Shown piece by piece: positions 60,402 to 64,000 of a DNA stretch of 64,000 bases. The DNA is from Falsigemmobacter intermedius. Its GTDB lineage: Bacteria > Pseudomonadota > Alphaproteobacteria > Rhodobacterales > Rhodobacteraceae. Position numbers and translations under genes: made by a program. The number at the start of each line of letters is the position of its first letter. The first letter of the stretch is position 1. A model generated the notes under the pieces. That model did not search any database. It saw only the letters and a program-made list of their open reading frames with translations, and was not told where the DNA came from. The stretch spans positions 62,001 to 126,000 of the forward strand of contig NZ_SBLC01000011.1 of NCBI RefSeq assembly GCF_004054105.1. Direction: 5' to 3'.

Positions 60402-61803
60402 CGCGGCTTTCCCCGATACTGCCGGGATGGCCGGCAGCGCGGCCGGCAGACAGCCGTCTTTGATGAAACGAGTGGCGCTGATCGCCGGGGCGACCGGGCT
60501 TGCCATGTGCCTGGCCGTTGCCACGCTGATCGTCCTGAATGCCCGCGTCGCAATCTGGCAGGAGACCCGCACGGCGCTTCAGAGCGCGGGCGCAACTCTG
60601 GGCGGCGGCCTGCGGATCGGAGCGCCGGGCGAGGAGACCGGGCCGCTTCTGATGCGGCTCGCCGCTGAGTTTGATGCCCTGCGCCACGTCTCTGCCTATG
60701 CCGTTGATGCCGGGGGCCATGCGCTGGCGCTGCCAGCCGGTCCTGCACAGGCCGAGGTGGAGAGCGACGATCACCCGCCATCCTGGTTTTCGGCCCTGAT
60801 GCGGCATGAGACGGAAAGCGTCGACGTTCCCGTCCTCAATGCCGAAGGCGGGGTGATCGGGCGGCTGCATCTGACCACTGATCCGGCCGATGAGATCGAA
60901 GAGGTCTGGGAAGATTTCCGCGTGATCATCCCGCTGATCACGCTGAGTGCGGCGGTGATGGTTCTGATCGCGGTGGCCCTTTGCCGCGTCTTTCTGCGCC
61001 GCATCCGGGTTCTTGAAGCCATCGTTTCTGACATGCGCCGCGGCAACCTTGAGACGCGGGTGCCGCCGATGCAGGCGCGGGAATTCAGCGATCTGGGTCA
61101 GGGCATCAATGATCTGGCCGAGTTTCTCGCCCGTGAGCGCGCCGATAATATCGTGCTGCAACAGCGCATTCTGACCATCGGAGAGGATGAGCGCGCAAGG
61201 ATCGCCTTTGATCTGCACGATCAGATGGGCCCGCGCCTCTTCGCGCTGACCAGCGCGCTCGAGCAGATCCGCTCTCTGACCGGCAGGGCGTCAGACGGTG
61301 CGCCGCTCAGCGAGGCGCTTGAGGCCAGCCTCAGCCATGCCCGCGCCGTTCAGTCCATGGCGCGCTCAGCCATCAATGATCTGCGCCCGATGGTGATCGG
61401 CCATGTGCCGCTGTGCGAGGCGCTGGAGGAACTGGTTGTGGAATTCGCAGGGCTTCACCCTGCCCCGGACATCCGGCTTGAAACCGGCTCCGGCCCGCTT
61501 CCGGCCCTCAGCGAGGTGGCCGAGCTTTCGGTCTACCGCTTCGTGCGCGAAAGCGTTCTGAATGCGCTGCGCCACGGCGGGGCCGACCGGATCACCATCC
61601 GGCTTGAGGATCACTCCGGGGCCCCCAAAAGCCTGCTGATCACCGTGAGCGACAATGGCAGCGGTCCCGATGAAACCCCGCCCCAGCCCGGACACGGGCT
61701 GAGCGGCATTATGGACCGCGCCCTCGCTCTGGGAGCCGTGTTCAAAGCTCCGTCCCGCGCGGGCGGATTGACTGTGACCAGCCTGAGGATGCCCCACCGA
61801 TGA
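60394..61803 (+). CDS. moxY: MoxY sensor histidine kinase
   Basis: A 469-residue membrane kinase. Helices at about 26-49 and 177-201 bound a periplasmic sensor of roughly 125 residues. A HAMP segment (RVLEAIVSDMRRGNLETRVPP) follows, then a HisKA_3 dimerisation box ERARIAFDLHDQMGP (His275) and a HATPase with ESVLNALRHGGADRITI and PGHGLSGIMDRA. This NarX/DegS-type kinase pairs with the LuxR-type MoxX encoded next (ATGA overlap). Controls methanol dehydrogenase in Paracoccus. Confidence 0.92.
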   Translation: MTDAAFPDTAGMAGSAAGRQPSLMKRVALIAGATGLAMCLAVATLIVLNARVAIWQETRTALQSAGATLGGGLRIGAPGEETGPLLMRLAAEFDALRHVSAYAVDAGGHALALPAGPAQAEVESDDHPPSWFSALMRHETESVDVPVLNAEGGVIGRLHLTTDPADEIEEVWEDFRVIIPLITLSAAVMVLIAVALCRVFLRRIRVLEAIVSDMRRGNLETRVPPMQAREFSDLGQGINDLAEFLARERADNIVLQQRILTIGEDERARIAFDLHDQMGPRLFALTSALEQIRSLTGRASDGAPLSEALEASLSHARAVQSMARSAINDLRPMVIGHVPLCEALEELVVEFAGLHPAPDIRLETGSGPLPALSEVAELSVYRFVRESVLNALRHGGADRITIRLEDHSGAPKSLLITVSDNGSGPDETPPQPGHGLSGIMDRALALGAVFKAPSRAGGLTVTSLRMPHR

Positions 61804-62474
61804 GCCTTGATTTCAGACAGACCGAAGCCCCCGGACGCAGCAGCCGGGTGGTGATCGTCGACGATCACCCGGTTGTGGCAGAGGGCTGGGGCCGCATCAT
61901 CCGGGCAAGGTTCAACGCCGAGATCCACACCGCCGGGACGGTTCTGGAAGGCTGGCGGGCCTGGCGGCGCGAGGATCCGGATCTGATCGTCATCGATCTG
62001 ACCCTCGGCGAGAACCGGGTCGCGGGCATTAAGCTGATTTCGCGTCTGCGCAAAATCGCCCCCGACCTTGCGATTCTGGTCTGCACCATGCACCACAGCC
62101 CGGTTCTCGCACGCCGCGCGCTGAAGACCGGGGCCAATGGCATCATCAACAAAGACTCGCCCCTCGAAGAAATCCACGCCGCCCTCGATCAGGTAATGGC
62201 GGGGGGGAATTTCATCGGCAACCGCCTGGCCACCCAGATCGCGCTGATGGAAGTGCAGGGCAGCCGCAATGACACCCCGCGCCTGACGTCGCGGGAGGAA
62301 GAGATTCTGGGGATGATCGCGGAGGGGCTTTCTTATCGCGAGATCGCGGAGCGCGCCTGCATCAGCTATAAAACCGTCAACAATATCTGCGTGGTTCTGC
62401 GCGATAAAATGGGGGCCTCAAGCCTCGCCAACCTGGTCGTCAAAGCGATCAGGCATTTCGACGGATCACGCTGA
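61800..62474 (+). CDS. moxX: MoxX LuxR-type response regulator
   Basis: A 224-residue activator. The receiver starts RVVIVDDHPVVAEGW, with Asp66 in LIVIDLTLGE and the Lys in IINKDSPLEEI. The HTH is marked by LTSREEEILGMIAEGLSYREIAERACISYKTVNN in its usual pieces. It overlaps moxY by 4 bp and its last 9 bases overlap the end of a convergent open frame. Expected to activate mxaF transcription. Confidence 0.93.
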   Translation: MSLDFRQTEAPGRSSRVVIVDDHPVVAEGWGRIIRARFNAEIHTAGTVLEGWRAWRREDPDLIVIDLTLGENRVAGIKLISRLRKIAPDLAILVCTMHHSPVLARRALKTGANGIINKDSPLEEIHAALDQVMAGGNFIGNRLATQIALMEVQGSRNDTPRLTSREEEILGMIAEGLSYREIAERACISYKTVNNICVVLRDKMGASSLANLVVKAIRHFDGSR

Positions 62475-64000
62475 GCCGGCCCCGGAAGCCCGGCCGCGCA
62501 GTCTCCTTGGGGGGGGGCGTTTGCAACAGATCAGCGCCGCCCTGTCTGCGACCGCCCTTTCCGCTGAGAGCCGTGACGACACCCCCGCGCTCCCTTTCGC
62601 CCTCGACAAAAGAAAAGGGGGCAGGCCCATACTGCCCTGCCCCTCTTCGTCTTTCGCTGCACGCGCAGGGGGCGATGCCAAACTGTTCCAAGGGTGCTGA
62701 TGGCGGACAGTTGCGGAGGCGGTATTGACGTAAGGCCCGGTTGCATTGACCCGCGCGGTCATCGTGAGAATCCGGCTCTCGCCAACAGCCAAAGATCCTA
62801 CGGTCCAGAGACCCGTGCCCGGCACATAACTGCCGTCCGAGTTATCGCTGATGAGGGTGTAGCCCGCAGGCAGCTGATCGGTGACCCGCACATTGGTGGC
62901 GGGAGAAGTGCCGTTGTTGACGACCGTCAGCGTAAAGGTGACCTCAGAGCCGACGAGGGGTGCAGAATTGCTGACGGTTTTCGCAATCCCGATGTCAGCG
63001 ACAGGGGGAACCGGGACTGTCGTCGTTGTGCTGGTGTTATTGCCGGGAACGGGGTCCGGCTGATCGCCGGTTGCCACGGCAGTATTGTCGTAAGGCCCGG
63101 TCGGGTTCACCACGGCCACAATCCGCAACGTGCGGCTGGCGCCATTGGCAAGGCTGCCCACCACCCAGCCCCCGGTCGCGGGGTCGTAACTCCCGCCGGA
63201 ATCGTCAGAGACCCAAGTGTAGCCTGCCGAAAGCCGATCGGTGACCCGCACATTGGTCGCGTCTGACAGGCCATCGTTGCGAACGGTCAGAGTAAAGGTG
63301 ACCTGAGATCCGATGATCGGGTTGGCCGCACTGGCCGTCTTCAGCATCTGCAGATCACTGCGCGGCGAACAGGTCACGGTGAGCGTGGCGATGTTTGAGA
63401 TCTGCGCATCATTATCGCGGATCTGGTAGCGCGCCGGGGTCGGGTTCCCCGCAAAACCGCTCGCCGGGGTGAAGACCGTGCGGCCGTCAGAGGTGACCTG
63501 CCAGACCCCCTGCCCCGGAACCGTCAGACGTTTTCCGTCAGCGCTCACCGAGGAGCCGGCCGGCTGACCATTGGTCAGAAGAACGATACTGCCGTTGTTC
63601 AGCCCCGAGCCGCCCCGGTCAGTGTCATTGCTGAAGGGCGTGAAGGTGACTACGGTCCCGACCGCCTGCCCCGAGATGACATCATCCGCCGCAAGCGGCG
63701 GAACCAGAGTGCGCTGGCTGCGGATGGTACAGTCAAACTGCTGGTTGGCCTGAGTCACTGAGACCGTCCAGACGCCGGTACTGACGCTCGTGGGCGTGAA
63801 AGGCACCCCGTTCCGGGTACAGCTCAGCTGAGGGTTATAGAGAGACAGATCCGAAATGCTGCCGGACCGCATGGTCTCGGACAGACGATAGGTCCGCCCG
63901 GATTGCACGATGACCCCGCCGGTATCGGCGACGATCCCGGTGCTGCTGCCACCCGAACCTGCGGTGGCCAACACCGAATTGTTCGTCGTATCGGTGATCC
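62466..64000 (-). CDS. DUF11-repeat surface/secreted protein, partial, 3' end probably rearranged
   Basis: The frame enters from beyond the window's right edge, so the N-terminus is missing. Two DUF11 (CARDB/isopeptide-like) repeats are visible, each about 110 residues: SDLQMLKTASAANPIIGSQVTFTLTV and VADIGIAKTVSNSAPLVGSEVTFTL lead them, each ending GPY-N-TA. A cadherin-like linker domain with AVGTVVTFTPFSNDTDRGG precedes. After the second repeat the sequence changes to low-complexity Arg/Pro/Ala without repeat features and crosses a terminator, so the true C-terminus was probably lost. Likely an extracellular adhesin-type protein. Confidence 0.7.
   Translation of the reverse strand, partial: ITDTTNNSVLATAGSGGSSTGIVADTGGVIVQSGRTYRLSETMRSGSISDLSLYNPQLSCTRNGVPFTPTSVSTGVWTVSVTQANQQFDCTIRSQRTLVPPLAADDVISGQAVGTVVTFTPFSNDTDRGGSGLNNGSIVLLTNGQPAGSSVSADGKRLTVPGQGVWQVTSDGRTVFTPASGFAGNPTPARYQIRDNDAQISNIATLTVTCSPRSDLQMLKTASAANPIIGSQVTFTLTVRNDGLSDATNVRVTDRLSAGYTWVSDDSGGSYDPATGGWVVGSLANGASRTLRIVAVVNPTGPYDNTAVATGDQPDPVPGNNTSTTTTVPVPPVADIGIAKTVSNSAPLVGSEVTFTLTVVNNGTSPATNVRVTDQLPAGYTLISDNSDGSYVPGTGLWTVGSLAVGESRILTMTARVNATGPYVNTASATVRHQHPWNSLASPPARAAKDEEGQGSMGLPPFLLSRAKGSAGVSSRLSAERAVADRAALICCKRPPPRRLRGRASGAGSA
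62606..62643 (-). terminator. Rho-independent terminator on the minus strand
   Basis: GGGGCAGG and CCTGCCCC (between 62618 and 62643) form a stem. Reading the minus strand it is followed by CTTTTCTTTTG. The DUF11 open frame runs straight through it, which suggests that frame's tail is not the original 3' end. Confidence 0.7.

Overview
The window comes from a GC-rich alphaproteobacterial methylotroph of the Rhodobacteraceae, most likely Paracoccus or a close relative. The assignment rests on gene order. A complete mxaFJGIRSACKLD methanol dehydrogenase operon has moxZ-moxY-moxX regulators divergent from mxaF. There is also a gfa-flhA-fghA-cytochrome-xoxF-xoxG-xoxJ block and an flhR/flhS-type two-component system. 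All of these arrangements are known from Paracoccus denitrificans.

Layout. 0-4.7 kb (+): tail of an enolase-superfamily protein, a type II NADH dehydrogenase, and a probable periplasmic amine-oxidising module (Tat-exported flavin amine oxidase, cytochrome c, exported RidA). 4.8-9.6 kb (-): an ABC importer of the SsuABC/NMT1 type with a class III CoA-transferase and a GrdB-like protein. 10.4-12.9 kb (+): a His-rich cupin, an exported PQQ-dependent sugar dehydrogenase-like protein and a small acidic protein. 13-18.8 kb (-): a MoxR/DUF58/VWA/TPR/BatD locus. 19-25.7 kb (+): glutathione-dependent formaldehyde oxidation (gfa, flhA, fghA) and the lanthanide-type methanol dehydrogenase XoxF with XoxG and XoxJ. 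25.7-27.2 kb (-): a beta-propeller protein and an MxaD-like protein. 27.4-38.9 kb (+): a long, tightly packed operon with the PQQ-associated ABC system, small exported proteins, flhR-FIST-flhS, a second two-component system and two exported unknowns. 38.9-44.8 kb: YoaK-type and MscS-type membrane proteins, an Orn/Lys/Arg decarboxylase and a LysR remnant. 44.3-50 kb: an orphan TctC receptor, a tandem acyl-CoA dehydrogenase pair, an enoyl-CoA hydratase and a LysR regulator. 50-59.6 kb (-): the mxa operon. 59.9-62.5 kb (+): moxZYX. 62.5 kb to the edge (-): a DUF11-repeat surface protein entering from outside the window.

How it works together. MxaFI (calcium type, D-Y-A motif) and XoxF (lanthanide type, D-F-D motif) oxidise methanol in the periplasm and pass electrons to MxaG or XoxG. 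Gfa, FlhA and FghA convert the formaldehyde to formate. MxaR/S/A/C/K/L/D are the maturation set for MxaFI. The second MoxR locus beside gfa/xoxF has the same domain content and may serve XoxF or the nearby PQQ dehydrogenase (inference). FlhR/FlhS and MoxX/MoxY are the expected transcriptional controllers. No rRNA, tRNA, CRISPR array or intact insertion sequence was recognised. All calls are from reading the sequence; no database search was run.
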